The notes under the pieces are model-generated. The model was not told the origin of the DNA. It saw nothing but the letters and a program-made list of their open reading frames with translations, and did no database searches. Below, one piece after another: positions 23,139 through 36,400 of a stretch of DNA of 64,000 bases; the first letter of the stretch is position 1; each line of letters opens with the position of its first letter. This DNA comes from Calycina herbarum (Eukaryota; Ascomycota; Leotiomycetes; Helotiales; Pezizellaceae): contig LLEY01000194.1 in NCBI GenBank assembly GCA_001414485.1, positions 43,410-107,409 of the forward strand, given 5' to 3'. The translations under genes and the position numbers were made by a program.

Positions 23139-25093
23139 TTGCCCACTCTTCTTGGATTACCTATACCCCAACATTAATGACCTCTTTCTTACACATTTCG
23201 TGTATTGTCAATTCGGCTGCGGCGCATGGTTACGGAAAAGTTTTATTTTCGTCGATTAATACCTGGTGGCACTTCATTGGTTCCTGGTTTCTCGATCCTG
23301 TTTTTTGCTCCGGCGCTGCCTAGTTTGGCTCTCTACGCATCATTTCTCTTTTATTTGGTCGATGGAGTGGACGTTTTCAATCATGTACTCATAGACTGCC
23401 ACTTTTTTCGTGCACACGCAGGGCTCCATCGGATTTTGCAGACGGCTCTGTGTTCATGGGGCCGGCACAGGAATGTTTCGGATGTCTTTCATTTTCACAT
23501 TTGGCTTCTAAAGCTAGGCAAATACCATTCCAGAGGTATGGGAAGTCTTTTCTTTGGATTGGACTGGCTGTATTCTGTGGCTTGCGATATTTTGCTGCTG
23601 CTGAAGGGCGAGAATTTGAGAATTTAGACTAGGAATCATGGAATCAATACAAAAACACTTGCAAACTTATAGATATGACTTCTTCGTGTGAACTGGAGTT
23701 TATTTGACCATCCTACCCGAGATCCTCTAAAGACGGTTGATCGGAACAAATATCTTTCCATATTATTTTCTTGTTTGCCCCGTTCGGCTCGTAAGAGATC
23801 TGGTTGTAGCTTCTGTACACTTGCATTTCTTGTTACCCGAAAATACTAACAAAAGCAAAGTCATTGTCCCAGACTCCCAGAGTATTGCAAAAATCAATTG
23901 TCATAAACCTTCTCAATTCATTTTACTAGACCATTCGCATAATTGCTACTATAAGAGAGGTGTATGCAAGGACTGAAGCTCTTACACAAGTCCAGTTTAA
24001 AAAACTGTTCAGACGAGAGTCCCAGAAAAGTTTGCACTTGGAACTCCAATTTTATACGGCAGTAATATGGCTTGTAGGTAGAAACTAAACTTTGATAAAC
24101 GAAAGATTCATGAATATTACGTGGCTTCATGAACTAGTTTAAATATTAGGGAAAGAGAACTACTAGCTAATAATGCTAAGCGAGCGTTTATTGAAGTATG
24201 CAATATTGTGTTTCGTACCATGGGCATTGCAAGGAAATTTCATGGGTAATTTATTAATGACGGATAGATTGAGAGAGGTTTGGGGGGAGTGGTTGGAAGA
24301 GGGATATCTGTTTTAAAATGCTCCTCTTAATCGATTTGGTTTCGGTTGACCCTCAAATTTCAAACTTTGGTAGATGTTCTTTACCGCAAGGGCCCTCTAG
24401 AGCTTACACTTGAGGGTGATCAGATTCCAAGATGTAAGAAATTTAACAAGGTGTCTTTCTCTTCTGGTGAATTCATAACTGACCACGAGTAATCCTCTAC
24501 TTGTTCAAGTAAGACTTGGAAGATGAATTCAATTATTCTAAACGGCTAGAATAAGTAGGTATATGTTAAGTTCGTTCTCTCAGGGGTGTCGGATCAATTA
24601 TTCACAGATATCTGCAACCCCCGTTGGTCTCTTTGCGTATGAAACATCAAATCAAGAAGCGAACTTTGTTCGGTCAATGTAATCTTTCATAATACATTTT
24701 GATACTAGGAAGAGCACTCGCGTGTTTGAATTCCAGGAATGAGGTTGACACATAGCTACTTCGTCTAACATCCTTTGGCAGATGTCACCTCAAGGTAGGG
24801 ACTTTTAGAGTGCAAAACTTGTTCTAAATCTGGATTGGGAGTTCGTCACGGCCCGCAGTACAACAGCCAGAACCCGAACACACGATATGATTTCCCAAAT
24901 TCAAAGACGCACGTTTTTAGTAGAACCACCATCCCCCCCCAGGAAAAACTAAGCGCCGCCAACCGACCCTCTATCCCTTCACGAAAAGGCAAAATTCAGA
25001 AAACTCCCAATCCCATCTCCATAACCAAGTTCAAATCCCCTAACCTTGACTGCCCACAATCCTCCTCCCCCTCCCCCTCCCCTTCCCTCACAT
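23139..25093. other. Convergent intergenic region after pab1
   Basis: Begins with the pab1 3' UTR. Frames at 23205-23627 and 23737-23976 show no domain. From about 24.2 kb the sequence is AT-rich and empty. A C/T-rich tract (about 25050-25090) precedes the end of the small Cys-rich gene on the other strand. Confidence 0.5.
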
Positions 25094-25399
25094 TCAATAT
25101 CTCCAACCAACCCCAATCCTCTCACTCCCCGGTCCATACCTCGCATCCCTCGTCCCACACCTCTCCCCATACCACCCATTATTCCGACACTCCCAGCTAC
25201 AATAATCGCCGGTCCTCCTGCGACATATATTGCTCCGATTCGGCAGACACTCCTCGGGGATCTCAAAGGGGATTCCCGGACGGGCGAGTTCGGCGGGATC
25301 GTTGATGCGTTGGAGTTGGTTGTAGAGAACATAGCAGCTTGGTCCTGCGAGGAGAGTGGTGTGGCCGCAGAGGGACTCGAGGAGGTAGTAGTTGCACAT
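25094..25399 (-). CDS. Small cysteine-rich protein, MCNYY type
   Basis: A single-exon frame of 101 residues starting MCNYYLLESLCGHTT. Ordered Cys/His pairs (CGH near the start, CRRRTGDYCSWECRNN in the second half) suggest a small metal-binding fold. I recall similar short fungal proteins with an N-terminal YY..CGH and a C-terminal YCxWxCRN motif, but cannot name a family. The start chosen is the Met before CNYY; the frame is open further upstream without conserved features. Other frames overlap on both strands (plus-strand 24835-25305 is Ser/Pro-rich), so the coding status is likely but not certain. Confidence 0.5.
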   Translation of the reverse strand: MCNYYLLESLCGHTTLLAGPSCYVLYNQLQRINDPAELARPGIPFEIPEECLPNRSNICRRRTGDYCSWECRNNGWYGERCGTRDARYGPGSERIGVGWRY

Positions 25400-26238
25400 T
25401 TCTTTTGGTATTTGGGTGGTGATGTGAGGTGCTTTTGGAGGTGATTTTTTGGAGTGGTTTCTTTCTCGCGAGAGGGGTTGAGAGAACTGTTGCGAGATTC
25501 GGAGAGTAAGTCCTAGCACTCAGTAGTAGATATGAGTGTGACCCAGGTGTAATAAGAATACTTCCAAAATACTCTTGAAATCCACAGACTCCGCTGGTCA
25601 AGCCTTGACGTGGCACTGGGTGTACTCAAGTTCTGAGCTGGTAATGTATCATATTCTCAAACCTCCCCCATCGGTACCCTTTTGCTAAATCTCAAACGTT
25701 CTCTCTCGGCCAAAGTTTCTTATGTGACATCCTCCCGAGCAAGTGGAGGCGTGGAGACAGTCTGGTGATACGACAACTTCTCTGTGAAGTATGATTGCCA
25801 GAGCTGTAGTTGGTCACGTTCCTATTTGCGCTTGAAAAGGAGAGAATTCCAAACAATTCAGTGCCAGCGAGCATGTCAGAGTCATATTGAATTTTCAGAA
25901 ACAAACTCGACAAACTCGACAAGACCCACGCAAACCGCAGCTTCATTTGGGGCTATGATGCTCCATAATTTAAAGACTTGGGAATATTTCGAAACAAGAA
26001 ACGAGAACAATTCACACATCAAGGAAAGCAAAAGCAGAGGTTTGATGCAAACGAATATTATTGTACTACCCCTAAACAATCATTTGTTGTTCGGGGTCAC
26101 GAGAATTTCAGATGACAAGCGTCCCGTCCCGCCACGGTGTAACGAAAGCAAGAACTTCTTGACGAAAAGCTGAAGAAGCCAGGGTATATGTAAGGAATTG
26201 AAAGAAAAAAAAGCTCTAATATGCACCATTTTCTATGT
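25400..26238. other. Intergenic region before the pho8 3' end
   Basis: Upstream side of the small Cys-rich gene and 3' side of pho8. Short frames at 25692-25946 (-) and 25784-26173 (+) have no recognisable content. Confidence 0.45.
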
Positions 26239-28077
26239 CTACTGCTTGACATCCACGTCCAAGCCATGTGTTACCCCATCCCCATGTTTCATCGACTCCA
26301 AAGTTTCTTCACTTGGAATCTTGCCGGCCCAAGTCTCGGACTCCATTTCAGAGGCCACGAAGGATTTGGATTTATCTACCAATTCATCCGTAATTGCTTG
26401 GACATCTACATTTAGGTAGTCCCGTAGAAATTTGCCGACCTCAATGTTTTCATGGTTTCCACGCAGTGCATGCGAACCATGAGAGCCATATATATTGACG
26501 TCAACAGCAGTGTGGCCGTGAGTACTCCAGCCAATTTGAGCTCGACGACTAATCATGTCGGCAAAAATAGGAGAACCGAGTTGAGGGTTATCGATGAGGT
26601 TCTGTATCTCAGCTTCGGTTGCATCCGTGATTCCCAGACCCTTTCGAACGAGCTCCTCTCTGACGAAATTCTCAAGGTTGTCATCACCAGCAGCGACGTG
26701 CCTTGCTAAGCGGTGGTACACATGTTCAGCAGAACTTGAGGCATTTCCAAGGACTTCTGGCAACCATACATAGTGTGGATAACTTGGTGGTGGCTTTAGC
26801 TGTCTCGCTACTGCCAAGCCACCTGTCTCATGATCGCTAGTAGCGATTAAAACACCTTCTGTGGATGATTTGTCCAGAAACTCGAGAACGTGCTCGAAAG
26901 CTCGATCATATTCCATAACTTCATGAACTTGGGCAGCTGGGTCATTGGCATGGCCAGCGTGATCTATGCGGCTTCCTTCAACCATCAGGAAAAATCCCTG
27001 GTCAGTGTCTCGTGTAGCTTCTTCTAAAGCAGTAAGGGCAGTTTGAGTCATTTCTTCTAACGTTGGATATATGTAGCCCAAGTTGCGTCTATCAAGCTAC
27101 GGGAGTGTTAGCCAATTCCCTGTAATTGAGGAAAGCTACCTGCCTTGTAAGGAAAATTATAGCGAGCAAAAAGTCCTAATAATGGAAACTTGACTTCGCT
27201 TCCAAGCTTTAGACCATTGAACCCCGCCTTATCATCAATATAGCTCCACCCGTATTTCTCTTGTGCTAGCTTTGTGATATCGTTGTCGTCTCCTCTACAG
27301 CTTCCAGATGTGGTATTTGGTAGGAAATGGCAGCGGCCTCCACCAAATATAAGATCCACAACTCGTCCCAGTGGGTGCTCTCCAACCTCCTGTTGAGCGA
27401 TCAGATCCTCTTCCGATCGCATGTGGGCATGAGACGCGAAACAGGCCGGAGTGGCATCTGTCACCGATGTTGTAACGACCAAACCAGTCATATACCCAGC
27501 CCTTTTGGCCGCTTCCAAAACTGTTCCACATGGACTATGATCGGGAAGCATGGAAATTGCTCCATTGTAGCTTTTAGAACCACAAGAAAATGCAGTGGCC
27601 CCGGCGGCAGAGTCTGTAACCAGGCTGTTGCTCGATCTTGTTCGTGAGGATCCGATAAAGTGTTGATCGAGTACAAGGACATCGTCTATGGGTAGGCCAT
27701 CTGAATTGTTAGCATTTAGTCGAGAGAGCAATCCGCTCAAACTTACCTTGGAATTGTCGAAAACTCCGAGTTAAAGACAGACTAGCTGGGCCCATTCCAT
27801 CACTGACCATGAAAATCAAGTTCCGCTTTCCTTTGGGTGTTGCTTTCCCCCTATTTGGCAGCGACCGTTGTTGTTGGTGTTGGGCGTAGACAGCGAGGAC
27901 AATGACGGCAGCTGTTGCGATCAAAGCCCAAGAGAACAGAGCAAGTTCCCGCCAGAACCTAGACCGGTCCTTGGGGGTACCATTACCTCCTTTTCCTAAC
28001 AATGCGGTATCTTCGTCTGCCTCTCTGTCTTCGGAAGCCTGACGCTCGTTCACAAACAAAGGCCGAGCTGAAGGCAT
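26239..28077 (-). CDS. pho8: Vacuolar alkaline phosphatase Pho8
   Basis: A zinc/magnesium-dependent phosphomonoesterase of the vacuole lumen that hydrolyses phosphate esters. Exons on the minus strand are 28077-27747, 27700-27144 and 27096-26239, giving 581 residues. It has type II topology: a short cytosolic tail with an acidic di-leucine signal (EDTALL, about 22-27), as used for AP-3 sorting, then one membrane span (about 44-65). Catalytic features are MVSDGMGPAS (metal), the nucleophile Ser141 in TDSAAGATA, EGSRIDHAGH and SDHETGG, with a later metal His in STHGHTA. The first intron is 46 nt (GTAAGT, GCTAAC). The second (27143-27097, 47 nt) appears to start with GC (AAG|GCAGGT): joining there gives FPYKLDRRN in frame, and no nearby GT donor does. 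The C-terminus ends in Val/Asp/Lys with no extra domain. Confidence 0.94.
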
Positions 28078-29469
28078 TCTAGCTATCGATCGAGTCGGGA
28101 AATCTAGAAACTTAGCATAAGAAAATGGCGAGATGTTGGAAAACGTTCTAGGAGATAAATTCAAGATGTTAACATCTTCGAATTGAGGGTGCGAGAGAGT
28201 GAGTAATGAGGAAGCCAGCTGCCTTATCATTCCCAGAGGCTGTGGCAGTCGGAAGCTTATCCTTCAGAGCCTTGCTGCAGCTTGGCAAGGTCGTGACTCG
28301 TAAATGGCCCTCTGATTGGTCATTGTTGAGGCACGCGACACAATTCCTAGAGGGGCATGTCTACTACGAGTGCGAGATGCGGTGTCATAAGCCTTCAAAG
28401 ATTATGTTATAGTCAATTCATTTCAAAAGGAAGTGTCATCAGGTGTGAGTCTTGTCTTGGGTTGCTCGTTAACTTGAGCTCTCAAGAAAAGCAGAGGTTT
28501 CTCTGAAACTACCTATTCTCAACAAGACCCCTAACTCACGATTGACGATGCCTAGAAGCTGCAGCTCGCGGTGGACAGAAAAAGCGGCAGTGTTCGACAT
28601 AGCTCGTTGTTCTGACCATCTAGGGCAATTCAAAGTAAATCCCGTGGATACTTCGAACAATTTAGAATATTAATCTAGAAGTTTTAGAACAAACAAGCTA
28701 AATTGTTTTAAATAATTAGAATAACAAGCAGATAGGAAGGTACGAACCCAGAATTTACTGCCGCTTTTTCTGTTCACTGCGAGTTGCAGTAAATAACTTC
28801 CCTCCATGTGCCCAGGAGATGGTTTAAGATTATGCGATTATGATTTTTATAATACTCAAACCCGCCTAGGAACTACGAACTTCAACCGCGATTACTAAAT
28901 TTGATATGGACAGAGGGTTCTTGAAAACGAGGTCGAGACGCGAATAACTGCCCGAAAGTACGTCAATAAATAGGATGCGGAATATGACTATACTTCAATG
29001 TGTGCATTTCTTCACTTTTGAGAAACTATTCTGTACCACTTGGCTTGTCCGTGATGAACCCCACTACGATACTGTTGGTTTAAACAGATGAATAGCAAAA
29101 AAGCAAAGATAATGCGGGGGAGTTACACAAGGCAACAATATGGCAGCATTAATGTATATAAGGAGGCTGGCGTAAAATGGGATTGATAGGAGCCAAGCTC
29201 TTTGGAACCGTAACAAGGCCATGCCAAATCGAGAGGTATTGATCGCATCACTTCAATCCATCACGAAAATCTGACCACTTGTAGTTGTGAAATTGTTGCA
29301 ATTTTTTGCTGGAAAAACGACCAAGAGCTTAATCACAAACAGGATCAAGTCTCAATGGCTACTGTCTCTCATGATTCGTAGAAGCCTTGATGTAAATACA
29401 GCGAACCCTGCTGCACCATGCAATCCCGTCCAGTCAAACACCTAAAGCAACCCGACCGAGGATCCTCCC
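28078..29469. other. Intergenic region between pho8 and rpl34
   Basis: Holds the pho8 promoter, MITE copy 4 (28559-28789) and the rpl34 3' flank. No further gene or RNA is supported. Confidence 0.55.
28559..28789. mobile_element. MITE-like element, copy 4, best terminal repeats
   Basis: Inverted termini of 33 bp. The left is CTGCAGCTCGCGGTGGACAG plus AAAAAGCGGCAGT (28559-28591). The right (28757-28789) is its complement with three differences, all G on the left against A on the right when aligned. The first and last few bases may be a TGCAG target duplication (28560-28564 and 28785-28789) around a core of 28565-28783. The interior holds CTCGTTGTTC, TAGGGCAATTCAAAGTAAA and GGTACGAACC. There is no coding capacity. 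Confidence 0.75.
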
Positions 29470-30125
29470 TTAACGCTTCTTTTGTTGAGACTCCTTGAGC
29501 ACCTTCTTCACAATCTTCTGCTCCTCAATCAAGAAAGCACGAACAATACGGTCCCGGACACAGTTGGCACATCTTGATCCACCATATGCTCGCTGGACAG
29601 TCTTCTTTGGTCGGGAGATTTGGGCGTATTCGCGAGGTCTGAGGGCTGGGATCTGTGGGAGGAAAAGTCAGTACGAGATATTCAATCCGAGTCGTCCCAA
29701 ATTCCAATTCATAGCTGTCCAGTTGTTGCCCATATCCAATCTCCAAAATCCATCCTAGTGCTTCCCAATTGTTCTGCGACATGTGCAAATCCACTGCTAA
29801 CTCGATATCGTGTTTGCGCGTAATCGCCTTTGACCCAAAGTTCATCTTTATTCCACCCGATCTTTTCGCGCCCTTCTCCCTCGTAAACTAGAGCTGAAAT
29901 ATCACTTACTCCTGGCAACTTGATACCACAGTCTCCGCACTTTGGTGCAGTACCGGCCTTCTTGATGTGAAGATATCTGAGCTCGCCTCCTGGGGTCTTG
30001 ACAACGCGGACCTTGTTGGATTTGGTGTTGTATCTGCCATCGGGTTAGCTCGTTGAATTAGAATTTTTCGCAGCGATGGATTCATACGGGTTGCGGCGTC
30101 TGTAGGTGAGTCTGTTGGACGTCAT
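29470..30125 (-). CDS. rpl34: 60S ribosomal protein eL34
   Basis: A component of the large ribosomal subunit. Exons on the minus strand are 30125-30088, 30033-29910 and 29652-29470, giving 114 residues. The start [20 protein letters not shown] and the end [13 protein letters not shown] match the family, as does its length. Two Cys pairs (CGDCG and CANC) form the eukaryote-type zinc site. The first intron (54 nt) splits the Pro codon in RRNPY. The second, 257 nt, is the longest in the window and keeps GTAAGT and TACTGAC signals. The gene shares a short divergent promoter with prp8. Confidence 0.96.
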
Positions 30126-30448
30126 TTTGGCGGTATTGCTTGATGTCGAAGTTGGCGTTGAAAGGGAGTCGAAATAATACCCTATCTTGAATTTAGGATG
30201 GAATTTGTGTGCGGCCCTCTCTCGCCAGCCCACCAATGAGAGGTCACCCCGCCAAAAAAAAATCTGACTAAGCACGGCTCGGTGGAGCTGTTTCTGTCTG
30301 AGGCAGCAAGGCTGAAGAACGCTAAGGTCGCGCGTCTGGTCGAGAATATTTCTAGGCTAGTATATCCAGTGTTGCGCCAGGTCAACAACAATCTCCCCTC
30401 CGAAACAGTTCATCATCAACAGGAGTTTGGAGATCTTGTGGCATCAAC
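30126..30448. promoter_or_regulatory. Bidirectional promoter rpl34 / prp8
   Basis: Only 323 bases separate the two start codons, so one region must serve both a ribosomal-protein gene and a core splicing gene, both growth-linked. Visible features are an A run of nine (30252-30260) and a GC-richer middle; I do not recognise a specific factor site. Confidence 0.6.
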
Positions 30449-33400
30449 ATGTCGTCGATACCACTTCCTCCACCTCCGGGATGGAGCTCTTCGGCCCCTC
30501 CTTCATTACCACTGGGCGCGCCACCTGGTGCTCCTCCTCCACCGGGCTATCGACCACCCGCAGACCCCCAGGTAGCCAAATTTGCAGAAAAGAAGAAACA
30601 ATGGTTGCGATCACAGAGAAATCGATTCGGAGAAAAGAGAAAGGGAGGATTCGTGGAGACGCAAAAGGCAGATATGCCCCCGGAGCATTTGCGCAAAATC
30701 GTCAAGGACATTGGAGATGTCTCGCAAAAGAAGTTCAGCAGCGACAAGCGCAGTTATTTGGGAGCATTAAAGTTTATGCCACATGCAGTTATGAAGTTAT
30801 TGGAGAATATGCCGATGCCCTGGGAATCTGCGAGAGAGGTGAAGGTGTTGTACCATGTCAATGGATGTTTGACTTTGGTTAATGAGACACCCCGAGTTAT
30901 TGAGCCAGTATTTCACGCTCAATGGGCCACTATGTGGGTTTGCATGAGACGAGAGAAGAGCGATCGAAGACATTTCAAGCGTATGCGTTTTCCACCCTTC
31001 GACGACGAGGAACCACCTCTATCATGGTCCGAAAATATCGAGGATGTGGAGCCATTGGAACCAATTCAGATGGAATTGGATGAATCGGAAGATGGAGCAG
31101 TTTTTGAATGGTTTTATGAGAATCGGCCACTGCTGGATACCCCCCACGTCAATGGACCGAGTTACAAGGAATGGAACCTCTCATTGCCACAGATGGCAGC
31201 GCTCTATCGATTAAGTCATCAATTATTGAGCGATTTGGTTGATAAAAACTACTTTCACATGTTTGAGCTCAACAGTTTTCTCACAGCCAAGGCACTCAAT
31301 GTAGCCATTCCTGGAGGACCTCGATTTGAGCCCCTTTACAAAGATGTTGACCCAAACGATGAAGATTTCGGAGAATTCAACGCGATCGATCGCATCATTT
31401 TCCGCGCCCCAATTAGGACGGAATATCGAGTCGCCTTTCCATTTTTGTACAATTCTCTTCCACGAAGCGTCAAACTTTCCTGGTACTCACATCCTCAGGT
31501 AGTGTACGTCCGCGCTGAAGATCCCAGCTTACCTGCTTTCTACTTCGATCCCGTCATCAACCCCATATCTTCCAGATCCGTTGCGCCAAAGAATTTGACT
31601 GTCAGTCACGAAGACGAGATTTTCGGTCCTGGGAACAACGAAGAGCCCGAGGAAGATGCATTTGAGCTCCCAGAGGAAGCTGGACCTTTCCTAGCAGACG
31701 AAGAGCTGTACACAAGCGAGACTGCATCTGCAATTTCACTTTGGTGGGCACCATTTCCCTTCGACAGACGATCAGGGCGAATGGTTCGAGCTCAAGATGT
31801 TCCACTAGTCAAACAATGGTACCTTGAGCATTGCCCCCAGGGCCAGCCAGTTAAAGTCAGGGTTTCGTATCAGAAGCTCCTGAAGACTTTTGTCCTGAAC
31901 GAGCTACACAAGAAAAAGCCAAAGGCTCAGAGCAAACAAAGCTTGATGAAGTCCTTGAAACAAACAAAATTCTTCCAGCAAACCACGATAGATTGGGTTG
32001 AAGCCGGTCTTCAAGTCTGCCGCCAAGGATTTAATATGTTGAATCTCCTCATTCACCGGAAGAATTTGACATATCTCCATCTCGATTACAATTTTAATTT
32101 GAAGCCTGTCAAGACTTTGACCACCAAGGAGCGGAAAAAGTCACGTTTCGGAAATGCTTTCCATCTCATGCGCGAGATTCTAAAGCTGACCAAATTGATC
32201 GTTGATGCGCAGGTTCAATACAGACTGGGCAACATAGATGCTTTCCAACTTGCTGATGGTATTTTATACGCATTTAACCATGTTGGTCAACTCACGGGAA
32301 TGTACAGATACAAGTACAAGCTTATGCACCAAATTCGATCATGCAAAGATTTGAAGCATTTGATCTATTATCGATTCAACTCTGGTCCGGTTGGTAAAGG
32401 TCCTGGATGTGGTTTCTGGGCGCCAGCATGGAGAGTGTGGCTCTTCTTTATGAGAGGGATAATTCCTCTTCTTGAGAGATGGCTTGGTAATTTGCTTTCT
32501 AGGCAATTTGAAGGTCGACACAGCAAGGGAGTGGCCAAAACAGTTACCAAGCAGCGTGTCGAATCACATTACGATTTAGAGCTTCGCGCTTCTGTGATGG
32601 CAGATCTTATGGACATGATGCCCGAGGGAATCAAGCAAAATAAAGTCAACACAGTTTTGCAACATCTATCTGAAGCGTGGAGGTGCTGGAAGAGTAACAT
32701 CCCTTGGAAAGTCCCAGGTCTACCCGCACCAGTTGAAAACATCATTCTCCGATATGTGAAGAGTAAGGCTGATTGGTGGATATCTGTTGCGCATTACAAC
32801 AGAGAACGAATTAGGAGAGGTGCAACAGTTGATAAGACTGTAGCCAAGAAGAATCTGGGACGACTTACTCGACTTTGGCTCAAGGCAGAGCAAGAAAGAC
32901 AACACAATTACATGAAAGATGGACCATACGTGTCCTCTGAAGAGGCCGTTGCCATCTATACCACCACAGTGCATTGGCTTGAATCTCGAAAATTCTCCCC
33001 CATCCCTTTCCCGAGTGTCTCTTACAAGCACGACACTAAAATCCTTATTCTCGCTCTTGAGCGTCTTCGAGAAGCCTATTCCGTCAAAGGTAGACTTAAT
33101 CAAAGCCAACGTGAGGAACTGGCCTTGATTGAGCAGGCCTACGATAGTCCTGGAACAACATTGGAGCGAATCAAGAGATTTTTGCTCACACAACGAGCTT
33201 TCAAGGAAGTGGGCATCGATATGAACGACAACTACAGCACTATCAATCCTGTCTACGACATTGAACCTGTCGAGAAAATCAGTGATGCATATCTTGACCA
33301 GTATCTGTGGTATCAAGCAGACCAACGTCATCTCTTCCCGGCTTGGATCAAGCCTTCTGATTCGGAAGTACCACCATTGCTCACCTACAAGTGGGCACAG

Positions 33401-36400
33401 GGTATCAACAACCTTGACAAGGTCTGGGAGAGCGCTGATGGGGAGTGCAATGTTATGATTGAGACACAACTCTCGAAGGTTTACGAGAAAATCGATCTTA
33501 CACTTCTCAATCGCCTCCTCAGACTCATCATGGATCACAATCTCGCTGATTACATTTCTTCCAAGAACAATGTCCAGCTCACGTACAAGGACATGAATCA
33601 TGTCAACAGTTATGGTATGATTCGTGGTCTTCAATTCTCTGCTTTCGTCTTCCAATATTATGGACTGGTTCTTGACTTGCTCCTTCTCGGACTTCAGCGT
33701 GCAAGTGAGATTGCTGGCCCGCCACAGAGCCCCAACGACTTCCTACAATTCCGAGATCGCGAGACTGAGACAAGACACCCTATCAGACTTTACACAAGAT
33801 ATATTGATCGCATTTGGGTATTCTTCAGATTTTCCGCAGATGAATCGCGTGATCTCATTCAAAGATTCTTAACCGAGCAACCCGATCCAAACTTCGAGAA
33901 TGTTATTGGCTACAAGAACAAGAAGTGTTGGCCCAGAGACTCACGGATGCGACTCATGAGGCACGATGTCAATCTTGGTCGCGCCGTGTTCTGGGACTTG
34001 AAGAACCGGCTACCAAGATCAGTCACCACGATTGAATGGGATGACACCTTCTCTAGCGTCTACAGCAGAGACAATCCTAATCTGTTGTTTTCAATGTGTG
34101 GATTTGAGGTGCGAATTTTGCCCAAGATCCGCAATCAGAACGATGAATTCCCCGTCAAGGACAGCGTCTGGTCACTTGTTGACAACACTAGCAAAGAGAG
34201 AACGGCACATGCCTTCCTTCAGGTTACCGAAGAGGATATTGCCAAGTTCAACAATCGAATTCGTCAAATTCTCATGTCATCAGGCTCGACCACATTTACG
34301 AAAATCGCCAACAAGTGGAATACCAGTTTGATCGCATTGTTCACCTACTATCGTGAGGCGGCCGTTTCCACAGTCAACCTTCTCGACACCATTGTCAAGT
34401 GCGAAACCAAGATTCAAACAAGAGTCAAGATTGGATTGAATTCAAAGATGCCTTCTCGATTTCCACCAGCTGTTTTCTACACGCCCAAGGAACTTGGTGG
34501 TCTAGGAATGATTTCTGGATCTCACATTCTCATTCCTACGAGTGACAAGCGTTGGTCGAAACAGACAGATGTAGGTGTGACACATTACCGGGCAGGAATG
34601 ACCCACGATGAGGACACTTTGATCCCCAATATCTTCAGATATATTATTCCTTGGGAGGCTGAATTCATTGATTCCCAACGAGTATGGACCGAGTACTCTC
34701 AGAAACGACAAGAAGCAAACCAACAAAATCGCAGACTCACGCTTGAGGACCTGGAAGACAGTTGGGATCGTGGATTGCCTCGTATCAACACCCTCTTTCA
34801 AAAAGATCGAAGCACGTTGAGTTTCGACAAAGGTTTCCGCGCCCGTACCGAGTTCAAGACTTACCAATTAATGAAGAGCAACCCCTTCTGGTGGACTAGT
34901 CAGCGTCACGACGGAAAATTGTGGAATTTGAATGCATACAGAACGGATGTTATCCAAGCACTTGGTGGTGTTGAAACCATTCTTGAGCATACCTTGTTCA
35001 AAGCGACCGCCTTTCCGTCCTGGGAAGGTCTCTTTTGGGAGAAGGCCTCAGGTAAGTCTAATTATTTTCCCCTTCTACTCCCCAAAGAAATATACTGACT
35101 AGATTTTGCAGGGTTCGAGGAAAGCATGAAATTCAAAAAGTTGACGAACGCGCAAAGATCCGGTCTCAATCAAATTCCAAATCGTCGGTTCACTCTTTGG
35201 TGGTCACCTACCATCAACAGAGCCAATGTCTACGTTGGTTTCCAGGTTCAATTGGACTTGACTGGTATTTTCCTTCACGGTAAAATCCCGACGTTGAAAA
35301 TTTCCCTCATTCAAATCTTCCGAGCCCATTTGTGGCAAAAGATTCACGAGTCGGTGGTGATGGATTTGTGTCAGGTATTTGATCAAGAATTGGAGCAGTT
35401 GGGCATCGAGACAGTCCAAAAGGAGACTATCCATCCCAGAAAGTCATACAAGATGAACAGTTCCTGTGCGGATATCTTGCTCTTTGCAAGTCACAAGTGG
35501 AACGTTACTCGCCCGTCTATTTTGTTCGACACCAAGGATGTCATCGAACCAACCACAACAAATAAGTTCTGGGTCGATGTTCAGCTCCGCTATGGAGATT
35601 ACGATTCTCACGATATCGAACGTTATGTACGTGCCAAATACCTGGATTATACCACCGATAGCATGAGTATATACCCCTCCGCCACGGGTCTTATGATCGG
35701 AATTGATCTAGCATACAATCTTTACTCCGCTTATGGTCAATACTTCCCTGGTTTGAAGACGCTCGTTCAGCAGGCCATGGCAAAGATCATGAAGGCAAAC
35801 CCTGCTTTGTATGTTTTGCGTGAAAGAATTCGCAAAGGTCTCCAATTGTATGCGTCGGAAAGTAACCAGGAATTCTTGAACTCGCAAAACTACTCGGAAC
35901 TTTTCAGCAACCAGATCCAACTTTTCATCGATGATACCAATGTCTATCGTGTCACAATTCACAAGACCTTTGAAGGAAATCTGACGACAAAACCCATCAA
36001 TGGTGCTATCTTCATCTTCAACCCCCGAACTGGACAACTCTTCTTGAAAATCATTCATACCAGTGTTTGGGCTGGTCAGAAACGTCTTGGTCAACTGGCC
36101 AAATGGAAGACTGCCGAGGAAGTCGCCGCCCTCATTCGATCATTGCCAATTGAAGAACAGCCCAAACAACTCATCGTCACTCGAAAGGGTCTACTCGATC
36201 CCCTTGAAGTCCACTTGCTCGACTTTCCCAACATTTCAATCCGAGCTTCGGAACTTCAGTTGCCCTTTCAGGCCGCCATGAAGGTTGAAAAGCTTGGTGA
36301 TATGATTCTTCGAGCAACCGAACCTCAGATGGTCCTCTTTAACTTGTATGATGAGTGGCTGAAATCCATCTCATCTTACACAGCTTTCTCCCGTTTGATT

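Noticed and set aside
23205..23627. 140-codon frame after pab1
   Set aside because: Lies in the expected pab1 3' UTR and shows no conserved feature.
24835..25305. Ser/Pro-rich plus-strand frame
   Set aside because: Antisense to the more convincing Cys-rich frame; its composition reflects a C/T-rich tract.
28565..28783. Solo LTR explanation for the repeated elements
   Set aside because: The termini are inverted repeats of about 30 bp beginning CTCG, not TG..CA, though the 5-bp duplications alone would fit an LTR.
29653..29909. snoRNA in the long rpl34 intron
   Set aside because: Ribosomal-protein introns often host snoRNAs, but I found no paired C (TGATGA) and D (CTGA) boxes at sensible spacing and no H/ACA hairpins.
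32720..33655. 311-codon antisense frame within prp8
   Set aside because: A mirror of conserved Prp8 coding sequence; no independent features.
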